Assembly (NCBI RefSeq): GCF_902726655.1
Contig: NZ_CACVAN010000001.1
Span: 1,178,001 to 1,242,000, forward strand
Direction of reading: 5' to 3'
Length of the DNA stretch: 64,000 nt
From: Virgibacillus ihumii
GTDB taxonomy: Bacteria > Bacillota > Bacilli > Bacillales > Amphibacillaceae
Below the pieces are notes generated by a model. It was not told where the DNA came from. It made no database searches and saw only the letters and a list, made by a program, of their open reading frames with translations. Shown here piece by piece: positions 26,977 to 35,567 of this stretch; position 1 is the stretch's first letter, and each line of letters opens with the position of its first letter. Made by a program: the position numbers and the translations under genes.

Positions 26977-28670
26977 CAAATCGTATTGCTGTTCTGTTCC
27001 ATTTTTTCTCTTTCTTCATCAACCAGTTTTCTCCGCAGTATTTTCCCGACAGCCGTTTTTGGCAACTCTTCCCTGTACTCATAAAGCCTTGGAACTTTAA
27101 ATGAAGCCAGATTTTTCCTGCAATACTCATTTAATTCTTCTTCCGTTACTTCACTTCCGGTTTTTAGAACAATGTAGGCTTTTACCGTTTCACCGCGGTA
27201 TGCATCCGGAATACCGGCTACAACAGTCTCCTGAATCGCCTCATGCTCATAAAGTACTTCCTCGACTTCTCTCGGATAAATATTATATCCACCAGCGATA
27301 ATCATATCTTTTTTCCGGTCAACAATGTAAAAATAGCCCTCTTCATCCATATATCCCATATCACCGGTAAACATCCAACCATCTTTTAAAACATTATCCG
27401 TTTCTTCCTGATTACCCCAATAACCTTTCATCACTTGCGGTCCTTTTACAGCCAATTCACCAACCTCACCAATAGCTGCTTCCTCGGATGTTTCCATATT
27501 CACGATTTTGCAATCCGTATCGGGCCACGGAACACCAATACTACCGTTAACTCTGTCGGTCCAGACAAAATTGGAATGCGTTACGGGGGAAGTTTCCGTT
27601 AGTCCATAGCCCTCAACCAAACGTCCGCCCGTTATCTTTTCAAACTGTTCCTGAATTTCAGCAGGCAATGGCGCAGATCCACTGATACAGGCTTCTATTG
27701 ATGACAAATCATATTTTTTAAGATCCGGATGATTCAGCAATCCGATATATATGGTTGGTGCACCCGGAAATAATGTCGGCTTTTGTTTATGAATCGTTTT
27801 CAGAACTTCTTTCGCATCAAATTTTGGAAGCAATATCATTTTTGAGCCGTACATCATGGATATATTCATAACCGTTGTCATTCCGTATACATGGAAAAAC
27901 GGCAGCACGCCCAATACAACTTGTTCAGATGGGTTCATTCTGTACAGCCATGCATTACACATTTGACAGTTGGCAACCAGATTATGATGCGTCAGCATAA
28001 CCCCTTTTGGATGCCCTGTGGTCCCGCCTGTATACTGTAATAATGCAAGATCTTCAATTGGGTCCACCTCTACAGGAAAATAATTTTCCTCCGATTGATC
28101 GATTATGTTTTGCCAGATGTGTGTATCGTCAGTTTGTTCTATTTTGACGACCATATTATATTGTTTCTTTTGGATAATCGGGTAAATCTTATTTTTAGGA
28201 AAAGGCAGGTAATCTTTTATTCCTGCAACAATCGTATGCTTCAATTTTGTATTTCCTCTGACATTTGTAACACGTGGGAGCAATATATCCAGACAGACAA
28301 TAAATGTTGCACCTGAATCATTTAACTGGTATTCCAGTTCTCTTTCTTTATACAACGGATTTGTCTGAACAACCGTCCCTCCGGCCATTAATGTTCCATA
28401 ATAGCTGATAACCCCCTGGGGACAATTGGGCAGCATAATTGCCACACGGTCACCTTTTTCAAGACCCAGTGATTGCAGATACCGCGCCATCTTTTTAGAC
28501 GCTGTATAAACTTCTGCGAATGTCATTTCATTCCCCATAAAATGAAGCGCTTTCTTTTCAGCGTTTAATTCAGCAGATCTTGCTAAAAAGGTATGCAGCG
28601 GTTTATCATCATAGGTTAATGAGGTCGAAATTTCTTTCGGATAATGACGATACCAGGGCTTTCTATCCAT
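26976..28670 (-). CDS. lcfA: Long-chain fatty-acid--CoA ligase
   Basis: A 564-residue ANL-superfamily enzyme that activates long-chain fatty acids to acyl-CoA with ATP. Core motifs are the P-loop YTGGTTGHPKGV, EGYGLTETSP, the D-loop TGDMGYMDEEGYFYIVDRKKD and the C-terminal catalytic Lys in PKTAVGKILRRKL. Start MDRKPWYRHYP has AGGAGGAGG 6 nt upstream. In B. subtilis lcfA heads the operon with fadR; here a terminator and the fadR promoter separate them. Only a half-site resembling the FadR operator (AATGAATG) lies upstream of lcfA. Confidence 0.96.
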   Translation of the reverse strand: MDRKPWYRHYPKEISTSLTYDDKPLHTFLARSAELNAEKKALHFMGNEMTFAEVYTASKKMARYLQSLGLEKGDRVAIMLPNCPQGVISYYGTLMAGGTVVQTNPLYKERELEYQLNDSGATFIVCLDILLPRVTNVRGNTKLKHTIVAGIKDYLPFPKNKIYPIIQKKQYNMVVKIEQTDDTHIWQNIIDQSEENYFPVEVDPIEDLALLQYTGGTTGHPKGVMLTHHNLVANCQMCNAWLYRMNPSEQVVLGVLPFFHVYGMTTVMNISMMYGSKMILLPKFDAKEVLKTIHKQKPTLFPGAPTIYIGLLNHPDLKKYDLSSIEACISGSAPLPAEIQEQFEKITGGRLVEGYGLTETSPVTHSNFVWTDRVNGSIGVPWPDTDCKIVNMETSEEAAIGEVGELAVKGPQVMKGYWGNQEETDNVLKDGWMFTGDMGYMDEEGYFYIVDRKKDMIIAGGYNIYPREVEEVLYEHEAIQETVVAGIPDAYRGETVKAYIVLKTGSEVTEEELNEYCRKNLASFKVPRLYEYREELPKTAVGKILRRKLVDEEREKMEQNSNTI

Positions 28671-28828
28671 TTTATTCCTCCTCCTTTTTACCTCCATACA
28701 TTCATTATACCGATTAATTAGTATTTTTTGAAATTTTTTCATCATTTTTTGATGATATTTTTTGTACTGATCATTATCCCGCATTATATATGAGTTCAAT
28801 TCTTCATTATTTTTTCCATATACAGCTC

Positions 28829-28912
28829 TTATATTAAATATATGATACCGACAACCGCAAAAATAACCGCTACAACCACTAATATTTTGGCTAACGTTTG
28901 CAATATATCCAA
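28829..28912 (-). CDS. Small membrane peptide of 27 residues
   Basis: A 28-codon frame opens with TTG 6 nt after GGGGAG, just past the yshE stop (11-nt gap), and ends in TAA. The product starts MDILQTLAK and continues as one unbroken hydrophobic helix rich in Val and Ile, ending YLI. It is too short for most gene finders. Tight spacing to yshE and the strong ribosome site suggest a real single-pass membrane microprotein, co-transcribed with mutS2-yshE. I do not recognise a family; function unknown. Confidence 0.6.
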   Translation of the reverse strand: MDILQTLAKILVVVAVIFAVVGIIYLI

Positions 28913-28923
28913 TTTATTCTCCC

Positions 28924-29331
28924 CTATCCAATGCTGGCTCCAATAACAAATGACAACCCTACTGAAATCATCATGGATATGAAACCGATAGCTCTGTTGT
29001 CCTGACCAATCTCCTTGTCCACATTAATTGTTGGTGTTAAGAATTCAAATATGAAATAGCCGAGCAGCAATAACAAAAATCCAAACACGCCCCATCCGAT
29101 ACTCTGCAGCAATGTGTCGTTGTGCTCAATGGAGTAACGGAAAATAGTCGCGATGCCAAAAATTTTTCCCCCGGTAGCCAATGCTACGGCAATGTTTCCA
29201 TTTCTGATTTCCTGCCAGTTCTTATAGGATGTTACCACTTCAAATACAGCAAGAAAAACAATCGTGCATAAAATGACTACGCTGTATCTTGCTGCAATTT
29301 CCACAAAGATATTCTCCCAGAACCCGGTCAT
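28924..29331 (-). CDS. yshE: DUF350 family membrane protein YshE
   Basis: A 135-residue protein with four hydrophobic helices (about 15-35, 47-65, 76-97, 112-134). The NGNIAVALATGGKIFGIA segment is typical of DUF350. Function is unknown. It starts with ATG 21 nt past mutS2 and is placed between mutS2 and lcfA, as in B. subtilis. The GGAAAGGGGAAATCTGTTC leader gives a ribosome site with somewhat long spacing. Confidence 0.88.
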   Translation of the reverse strand: MTGFWENIFVEIAARYSVVILCTIVFLAVFEVVTSYKNWQEIRNGNIAVALATGGKIFGIATIFRYSIEHNDTLLQSIGWGVFGFLLLLLGYFIFEFLTPTINVDKEIGQDNRAIGFISMMISVGLSFVIGASIG

Positions 29332-29352
29332 GAACAGATTTCCCCTTTCCGA

Positions 29353-31698
29353 TTAGCTCAGCTTCAGTATCGTTGCACCACTGCCTCCTTCACCCGCGGA
29401 ACCTGCCCTTGCATCAGCTATCCTTGGGTGTTTTCTGGCAAACTCACTGACACCTTTTCTTAAAGCCCCGGTTCCTTTACCGTGTATAATGGATACTTGC
29501 GGGTATCCGGCAAGCAGTGCATCATCGATGTATTTTTCAAGCTGTAATAATGCCTCTTCATACCGTTCTCCTCTTAAATCGAGCTCGGTTTTCACATGGT
29601 AATTCGATCCTTTTACCGTTGCAAGGGGCTTTTCCGATACCTTACTTTTTTTACTTACAAGCTTCAGTTCATCCCGTTTCACTTTGACTTTCATGATTCC
29701 GACCTGGACATAATACTTATTGTCGGCGACCTTTTCCAGCACCGTACCATTCTGATTTACCGATAATAACTTTATTTCATCCCCAGGCTGCAAGTGCTGT
29801 TTCGATGCTGATGACTGTTTCGGCTTTTTCGGAGTCTTATCTGAAAGGTTTGGTTTTGCTTCATCCAGCATTTTTCTGGCTTCGATCCATTCATGTTCCT
29901 TTAATTCCGCACCGGATTTCATGTTACGTATCTCGTCAACGATTGTCTCCGCTTCTTCTCGGGCATTTTGTAATGCTTTTTCCGCTTTTTCTTCTGCCTT
30001 TTGAAAAAGTGATTCCCGTTTATCCTCAAATTTCTTCCATTCTCTTACAAGATCACTGCGTAATTTTTCACTTTCCTGCAGAATTTCATGTGCCTCCTGA
30101 TAATCCGTTTCGGCCTGACGATGTGATTTTTCCAACGAAGCTATCATATTTTCCACACTTTTGGAATCCATACCGATGTGGTTTTTAGCCTGATTAATAA
30201 CATCATCCCGCAGTCCAAGCCTTTTTGATATTTCAAATGCATTACTCCGTCCTGGAACACCTATGAGCAGGCGATAAGTCGGCTGTAATGTTTTTACATC
30301 AAACTCAACAGAAGCATTTACAACTTCATCACGGTTATATCCATATGCTTTAAGTTCAGGATAATGTGTGGTGGCAACAACACGTGCACCCCGTGAAACC
30401 ACATTATCCAAAATGGACATGGCAAGTGCAGCACCTTCCTGCGGGTCTGTACCTGCGCCAAGTTCATCAAATAAAACAAGCGACTTATGGTCAACCTGCT
30501 TCAATATGGAAACAATATTTGTCATATGTGAAGAAAAGGTGCTCAAATTTTGTTCAATGGATTGTTCATCACCAATATCCGCATAAACATCATCAAAAAC
30601 TGCCATCTTACAGCCGTCAAAGGCGGGAATACGGAGGCCGGATTGTGCCATTATCGTGCATAAACCAATCATTTTTAATGTAACAGTTTTACCGCCGGTA
30701 TTCGGTCCGGTAATAACTATTGCAGTATAATCAGCACCCAATTCAATATCATTTGCCACCACTTCATCATTTTCAATCAGCGGGTGTCTTGCCTGTTTCA
30801 TTTTAATGACTCCGGAATCATTAATTGCCGGTTTGGCAGCTTTCATTTGCATTCCTAGTTTTGCCCGGGCAGCAATGAAATCAATTTTCGCCAGCACATC
30901 AACATTCTCTGTCAGGAAGCTTTCATTCTCGGCAATATGACTGGTCAATTCACGAAGAATCCGATCAACTTCCTGTTTCTCTTTAACTCTGGATTCCTGC
31001 AGCTGATTATTCAAGTCAACTACTGCTTTCGGTTCCATAAACAAAGTTGCCCCTGATGCTGACTGATCGTGGACAATACCACCGATTGATCCTCGATACT
31101 CCGCTTTGACAGGCAATACATACCGGTCATTACGAATCGTTATAATCGCATCAGAAAGTATATTCGTTTTGGATTTTGTGTAACTGTCCAATTTGTCCCG
31201 CACTCTGCTCTCCAATGTTTTGATGGATGAACGGATACTCTTTAATTTAACAGAAGCACTGTCCATCATATTTCCATTGTCATCAATGCATGTGCTGATG
31301 TGATTTTCCAGCTGACGCAACGGCTCAATACGCTCTACCAGCGACTGCAGTATCGGTAATTCTTCTTCCTCCATTTTTGCCATAAAATCCTTCACCTGGC
31401 GGCCTGCGTAAAGTGTAGTAGCAATATCCAGGCATTCGTTTGTATTTAGAACACCACCGATAACACTTCTTTTAATCCCGGCACGGATATCCTTAATTCC
31501 GCCCAATGGAATGGACTTATTGAGCCGAAAAATTTGGCTTGCTTCATCCGTTTCCTCCTGCAGCCGAATAACGTTATCCATCTCTGTTTCAGGCTTCAGT
31601 CCAATACAATAATCTTTGCCAAGCGATGTGGCCGCCTGATTGGCTAACTGCTCGGTTATTTTATTGAATTCAAGTACACGAAGAATTCGTTCGTTCAT
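29353..31698 (-). CDS. mutS2: MutS2: ATPase and endonuclease acting on recombination or stalled-ribosome substrates
   Basis: A 781-residue MutS homologue lacking the mismatch-recognition domains. The core and clamp helices span about 1-300; the ATPase has Walker A GPNTGGKT and Walker [15 protein letters not shown] long charged coiled coil (about 515-625) and a KOW-like segment precede the C-terminal Smr nuclease domain (about 705-781), with LDLRG and [11 protein letters not shown]. In the literature MutS2 limits recombination or splits collided ribosomes. ATG behind AAGGAG. Confidence 0.96.
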   Translation of the reverse strand: MNERILRVLEFNKITEQLANQAATSLGKDYCIGLKPETEMDNVIRLQEETDEASQIFRLNKSIPLGGIKDIRAGIKRSVIGGVLNTNECLDIATTLYAGRQVKDFMAKMEEEELPILQSLVERIEPLRQLENHISTCIDDNGNMMDSASVKLKSIRSSIKTLESRVRDKLDSYTKSKTNILSDAIITIRNDRYVLPVKAEYRGSIGGIVHDQSASGATLFMEPKAVVDLNNQLQESRVKEKQEVDRILRELTSHIAENESFLTENVDVLAKIDFIAARAKLGMQMKAAKPAINDSGVIKMKQARHPLIENDEVVANDIELGADYTAIVITGPNTGGKTVTLKMIGLCTIMAQSGLRIPAFDGCKMAVFDDVYADIGDEQSIEQNLSTFSSHMTNIVSILKQVDHKSLVLFDELGAGTDPQEGAALAMSILDNVVSRGARVVATTHYPELKAYGYNRDEVVNASVEFDVKTLQPTYRLLIGVPGRSNAFEISKRLGLRDDVINQAKNHIGMDSKSVENMIASLEKSHRQAETDYQEAHEILQESEKLRSDLVREWKKFEDKRESLFQKAEEKAEKALQNAREEAETIVDEIRNMKSGAELKEHEWIEARKMLDEAKPNLSDKTPKKPKQSSASKQHLQPGDEIKLLSVNQNGTVLEKVADNKYYVQVGIMKVKVKRDELKLVSKKSKVSEKPLATVKGSNYHVKTELDLRGERYEEALLQLEKYIDDALLAGYPQVSIIHGKGTGALRKGVSEFARKHPRIADARAGSAGEGGSGATILKLS

Positions 31699-31728
31699 AC
31701 ATACGTACTCCTTTAATGTTCTTTCTCA

Positions 31729-33450
31729 TTACTTGTTACGATTCATAAAATCAATTAGTTTCGCTTTCGGCCATGTGTTGATGACCGTATCTTTTTCAAT
31801 CCATCCTCTTCTTGCTGCACCGGTTCCATATTTCATATGCTCGAGCATTAAATAATCATGAGCATCTGTATCAATTGCAATCGGAACACCAGCCTCCTGC
31901 GCCTTTCGAAGCCATTCACTGGAAAGGTCCAGACGGTTCGGATTGGCATTCAGTTCAAGTGCTGTCCCGGTCTGTTTTGCTCGTTCAATTAATTTTTCAA
32001 CATCTGCTTGATATCCTGCACGTCTTCCGATCAGCCTGCCGGTAGGATGAGCAATCAGGGAAACAAAAGGGTTATCCAACGCAGCATATAACCGCTCCAT
32101 AATCTTTTCTTCCGACTGATTAAATCCTGAATGAATTGCCCCTATTACAAAATCCATTTCCTTTAAAAAATCATCGTCAAAATTTAATGTGCCATCCGGT
32201 AAAATATCCATCTCCACTCCGGCAAATATATGAATATCGGAATATTTTTCATTCAACCGACTGATTTCTTCTCGCTGTTTACGCAGTCTGTCTTCATTTA
32301 AACCATTGGCCACCCGTAAAAATTTGGAATGATCCGTGATACAAATGTACTCGTACTTTTTCTCCCTTGCGCGATTAACCATTTCTTCAACTGACTGTGC
32401 CCCATCACTCCAGGTCGAATGCATATGCAAGTCACCGCGAATATCCTTCTGTTCAATCAAATCCGGAACATTTTCAATAAAATATTCAAGTTCACCAGTG
32501 TTTTCCCTTGCCTCCGGCGGAATAAAATTCAGACCAAAATGGTGGAAGAACTGTTCCTCGCCTTCAAATGTCAGTGTTTCACCGGTTTCTTCCACTTCCA
32601 CTCCATATTCATTAATTTTTTCCCCTTTGGATTTGGCAAGTTGTCTCATTGCAACATTATGTTCCTTGGAGCCGGTAAAATGGTGGAGTGTTGAAGCAAA
32701 CTCTTCCGGGGCGACTATCCGGAAATCAACATTCACATCGTATGCTTCATCCAATGTTACGGAAACCTTTGTATCTCCCTGCGCAATTATCTCCTTGATA
32801 TTATCCAATTTCAATAAGTCATCCCGTACTTCAGCAGGGTTATCAGCTGATATAATGAAATCAATATCTTTTATCGTTTCCCGCATTCTCCGCAAACTGC
32901 CAGCACGCGAAAAATCGTTAATGGAAGGTATATCCTGTAAATATGTTTCAATCCATTCGGCAATTGGAAGAATAGTCGCTATTGGCAGACGTTCCGGGCG
33001 CTTATTGGCATTTTCCAATGCTGCCAAAATTTTTTCGGCTGATTTTTTTCCAAAACCGGCGAGCTTTTCCACTTCTCCTTCATCAACCGCCTTTTTTAGT
33101 GAATCAGCATCCGTCACCCCTAATTCCTGGAACAATTTAGCCAGTTTCTTCCCGCCCAAACCGGGCAAATCCAGCAATGGAATCAACCCTTCCGGCACTT
33201 CTTTCTGAAGCTGGGCTAATGTTTCCGAAGCTCCGTTTTGAATATATTCATTGATAACAGTTGCTGTGCCTTTTCCAATTCCTTTTAATTTTGTAAAATC
33301 ATCTATATCTGCAAGTGAACGGTCATCCCCCTCAAGTGCTTGTGCCGCCTTTCGGTAAGCGGAAATCTTAAAGGAATTTTCACCTTTTAATTCCAGATAC
33401 GTGCCTATTTTTTCGAGTAATTTAATCACATCTTTTTTATTCACTTCCAT
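31729..33450 (-). CDS. polX: DNA polymerase/3-prime-5-prime exonuclease PolX
   Basis: A 573-residue family X polymerase fused to a PHP phosphoesterase. N-terminal helix-hairpin-helix motifs (KLKGIGKGTA, DLPGLGGKKLAKL) bind DNA. The polymerase palm has GSLRR and DIDFIISA with catalytic Asp. The C-terminal PHP domain (about 335-570) starts with DLHMHSTWSDG and has the metal-binding CITDHSKF and IDTDAH. The role is base-excision repair of abasic or alkylated DNA. Standard length; it starts with ATG. Confidence 0.96.
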   Translation of the reverse strand: MEVNKKDVIKLLEKIGTYLELKGENSFKISAYRKAAQALEGDDRSLADIDDFTKLKGIGKGTATVINEYIQNGASETLAQLQKEVPEGLIPLLDLPGLGGKKLAKLFQELGVTDADSLKKAVDEGEVEKLAGFGKKSAEKILAALENANKRPERLPIATILPIAEWIETYLQDIPSINDFSRAGSLRRMRETIKDIDFIISADNPAEVRDDLLKLDNIKEIIAQGDTKVSVTLDEAYDVNVDFRIVAPEEFASTLHHFTGSKEHNVAMRQLAKSKGEKINEYGVEVEETGETLTFEGEEQFFHHFGLNFIPPEARENTGELEYFIENVPDLIEQKDIRGDLHMHSTWSDGAQSVEEMVNRAREKKYEYICITDHSKFLRVANGLNEDRLRKQREEISRLNEKYSDIHIFAGVEMDILPDGTLNFDDDFLKEMDFVIGAIHSGFNQSEEKIMERLYAALDNPFVSLIAHPTGRLIGRRAGYQADVEKLIERAKQTGTALELNANPNRLDLSSEWLRKAQEAGVPIAIDTDAHDYLMLEHMKYGTGAARRGWIEKDTVINTWPKAKLIDFMNRNK

Positions 33451-33625
33451 TATCCATCACCTGCATTCGATTATTATTAAGGGAAGCTCTCTGAATAAGT
33501 ATTGCAATAATTAATGGCATGCTGCAAAAACGGCCTATTAAAAGACTGATCCATTAGAAGGTTATCTTTATTGTACATGAGATACAACAAGAATACCCAA
33601 TTAATTGAACCAGCCTTCAAAACTG

Positions 33626-34180
33626 TTAACCCTTTAATGTAGACTCAATCTGAGTGAACCAGAGTTCTGTTATTTTTTCGGACAAAAACGGCGTATACTC
33701 AATTATGAATAACGCCACCCATGAGTCGTTGATCCAAGCCTGAATTTGCGCCATAGGTGTCAATGCCAGAATGTATAACAATATAAATATAATCAGATAG
33801 ACTTCAACGAATCCGAGCACAGCCCCAAGCAATTTATTAACTGATTTTAACACAGGCAAATCTGCCACAAAATCAAGCATGGAGGCAATAATTTGCATAA
33901 TGATTTTAACCGCAAAGAAAATAATCGCAAATGCGACTGCATTATAAAATGCCACTTCAAGCGGCATTGACTCGAGAAAATCCACCCAGGCACTGCTGTT
34001 CCCGAGTTCCGGATATGGAATCCACAGTGCCAGTCTATCGGAAAGAACATCATAATATATCGCAGCAATTATAAAGGCGGTTATGAATCCTAACAAATGA
34101 AAAGTTTGCAGGATAAACCCGCGTTTCAACCCCATTAAAAAACCAAAAATAAGTACAATTATTAAAAATAAATCTACCAT
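33626..34180 (-). CDS. CvpA family membrane protein (YshB)
   Basis: A 184-residue integral membrane protein with four hydrophobic helices. MVDLFLIIVLIFGFLMGLKRGFI at the start (first 20 residues hydrophobic, then GLKRG) and the C-terminal FVEVYLIIFILLYI segment match the colicin V production protein family. Function is unknown in Firmicutes. It starts 3 nt after zapA ends, so the two are co-transcribed; 175 bp separate it from polX. Confidence 0.88.
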   Translation of the reverse strand: MVDLFLIIVLIFGFLMGLKRGFILQTFHLLGFITAFIIAAIYYDVLSDRLALWIPYPELGNSSAWVDFLESMPLEVAFYNAVAFAIIFFAVKIIMQIIASMLDFVADLPVLKSVNKLLGAVLGFVEVYLIIFILLYILALTPMAQIQAWINDSWVALFIIEYTPFLSEKITELWFTQIESTLKG

Positions 34181-34183
34181 TCG

Positions 34184-34447
34184 TTATTTATCCTTTTTCT
34201 TGTTTTTTGATCCGAGTAAACTTGCATATTCTTCTTTCAGTTTCATGTAATCATTCATTGTATTTACCGCTGTCAAGACCGCCAGCTCACTTGTGTTTAA
34301 TTGTTGATTTGCATCATGAATTTCACGCATTTTCTGGTCGACCAAACCTGCAACAAGCCGAACATGCTGCGGTTCTTCCGTTCCTACAATCGTATATGGT
34401 TTATTTTGTATTTCAACCGTTACACGTGTTTTATCATTCCGGGCCAC
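34184..34447 (-). CDS. zapA: Cell division protein ZapA
   Basis: An 87-residue FtsZ-ring stabiliser. The N-terminal beta part (RVTVEIQNKPYTIVGTEE) is followed by a dimerising coiled-coil helix (about 45-80). It starts with GTG behind GGGGGG at 7 nt. It is first of zapA-cvpA and diverges from rnhC, as in B. subtilis. Confidence 0.94.
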   Translation of the reverse strand: MARNDKTRVTVEIQNKPYTIVGTEEPQHVRLVAGLVDQKMREIHDANQQLNTSELAVLTAVNTMNDYMKLKEEYASLLGSKNKKKDK

Positions 34448-34572
34448 ATGGATACCCCCCTGAAAAATAGTTCACCTTATATTAACACAAACTTATGCAT
34501 ACAGGAAACTGTTGCCCATTTCATTTCCGCTTCGAATTTGCTATTGTAAAAGTGAAAGATTGGGGGATAATT

Positions 34573-35502
34573 ATGGGACAACTAGTCAATCGCTATACAC
34601 AGGATTCCATTGCAACAATGAAAAAACATTATGCTGCATCACTGCAATCTGCACCACAAGAGGCAATTTTCAGGGCCAGAACGCAGCATGCGGTTATTAC
34701 CGCTTTCAAATCAGGCAAAGTAATGTTTCAGGGAAATAACCCCGAAGTTGAAGCTGACAGGTGGGCTGCCGATCAATTAACGGATACAAAACAAGCGTCA
34801 AAGAAGAAAAAAAGCTCTCTTTTCGCACCGCCCGAAACCCTTTTTACAAGTAATCATATTGGATCAGATGAAGCCGGTACAGGGGATTACTTCGGACCGA
34901 TAACAACTGCAGCCGCGTTTGTCAGACATGATCAACTGGACTTATTGAAGGAATTGGGAGTACAGGATTCCAAAAATTTATCCGATCCAACCATCCGAAA
35001 AATAGCAGCTGATATCATGCATGTTGACATGCCATATTCACTTTTGATATTGCATAACGAAAAATATAACAGTTTACAAAAAAGGGGATGGACCCAAGGA
35101 AAAATGAAAGCAATGCTGCATCATCATGCCATTAATAATGTATGTGAAAAGATTGGGACGGAGCAGCTCAATGGCATTTTGATTGATCAGTTTTGTGAGC
35201 CGCATGTTTATAAAAAACATATCGAATCCGAAAAAGAAGAACTTACAGGCAGTACCTATTTCATGACTAAAGCTGAAAGCAGCTCACTCGCCGTTGCTGC
35301 CGGTTCAATCATCGCACGGGCAAGCTTTCTGAATGAAATGGATAAATTGTCCAAACAAGTCGGATTCACCTTACCTAAAGGGGCGTCCAAAAAGGTTGAT
35401 ATAACCATTGCAAAAATTATCAAAGCGAAAGGAAAAAACAGATTAAGCACTTGTGCCAAAACACATTTTGCCAATACAAAAAAAGCAGCTCAATATTTAT
35501 AA
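34573..35502 (+). CDS. rnhC: Ribonuclease HIII
   Basis: A 309-residue RNase H type 2 enzyme that cleaves the RNA strand of RNA-DNA hybrids. Residues 1-85 form the substrate-binding TBP-like domain; the catalytic domain starts at SDEAGTGDYFGP (DEDE carboxylates), with later acidic residues in ILIDQFCEP and FMTKAESSS. Start MGQLVNRYT has GGGGG 6 nt upstream; a longer frame from 34495 lies in the promoter region. Shares a terminator with convergent pheT. Confidence 0.95.
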   Translation: MGQLVNRYTQDSIATMKKHYAASLQSAPQEAIFRARTQHAVITAFKSGKVMFQGNNPEVEADRWAADQLTDTKQASKKKKSSLFAPPETLFTSNHIGSDEAGTGDYFGPITTAAAFVRHDQLDLLKELGVQDSKNLSDPTIRKIAADIMHVDMPYSLLILHNEKYNSLQKRGWTQGKMKAMLHHHAINNVCEKIGTEQLNGILIDQFCEPHVYKKHIESEKEELTGSTYFMTKAESSSLAVAAGSIIARASFLNEMDKLSKQVGFTLPKGASKKVDITIAKIIKAKGKNRLSTCAKTHFANTKKAAQYL

Positions 35503-35520
35503 GAAGCGAATCAAAGTCTT

Positions 35521-35562
35521 TTAAAAAGCGGAAATGCCGTATTCAGCACTTCCGCTTTTTAG
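35521..35562. terminator. Bidirectional terminator between rnhC and pheT
   Basis: AAAAAGCGGAA pairs with TTCCGCTTTTT, with one mismatch toward the inner TGC/GCA pairs. A and T runs on both sides serve both convergent genes. It lies just past the rnhC stop and 6 nt before the pheT stop. Confidence 0.92.
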
Positions 35563-35567
35563 ACTGT

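Noticed and set aside
28690..28715. Full FadR operator upstream of lcfA
   Set aside because: Only one half-site (AATGAATG) is present; the second arm does not match.
30366..30683. 105-residue plus-strand frame opposite mutS2
   Set aside because: Antisense to the conserved ATPase domain of mutS2; His/Gln/Tyr-rich artefact.
32336..33208. 290-residue plus-strand open frame opposite polX
   Set aside because: It lies entirely antisense to the well-supported polX gene, is Ser/Phe-rich as expected of an antisense frame, and has no ribosome site.
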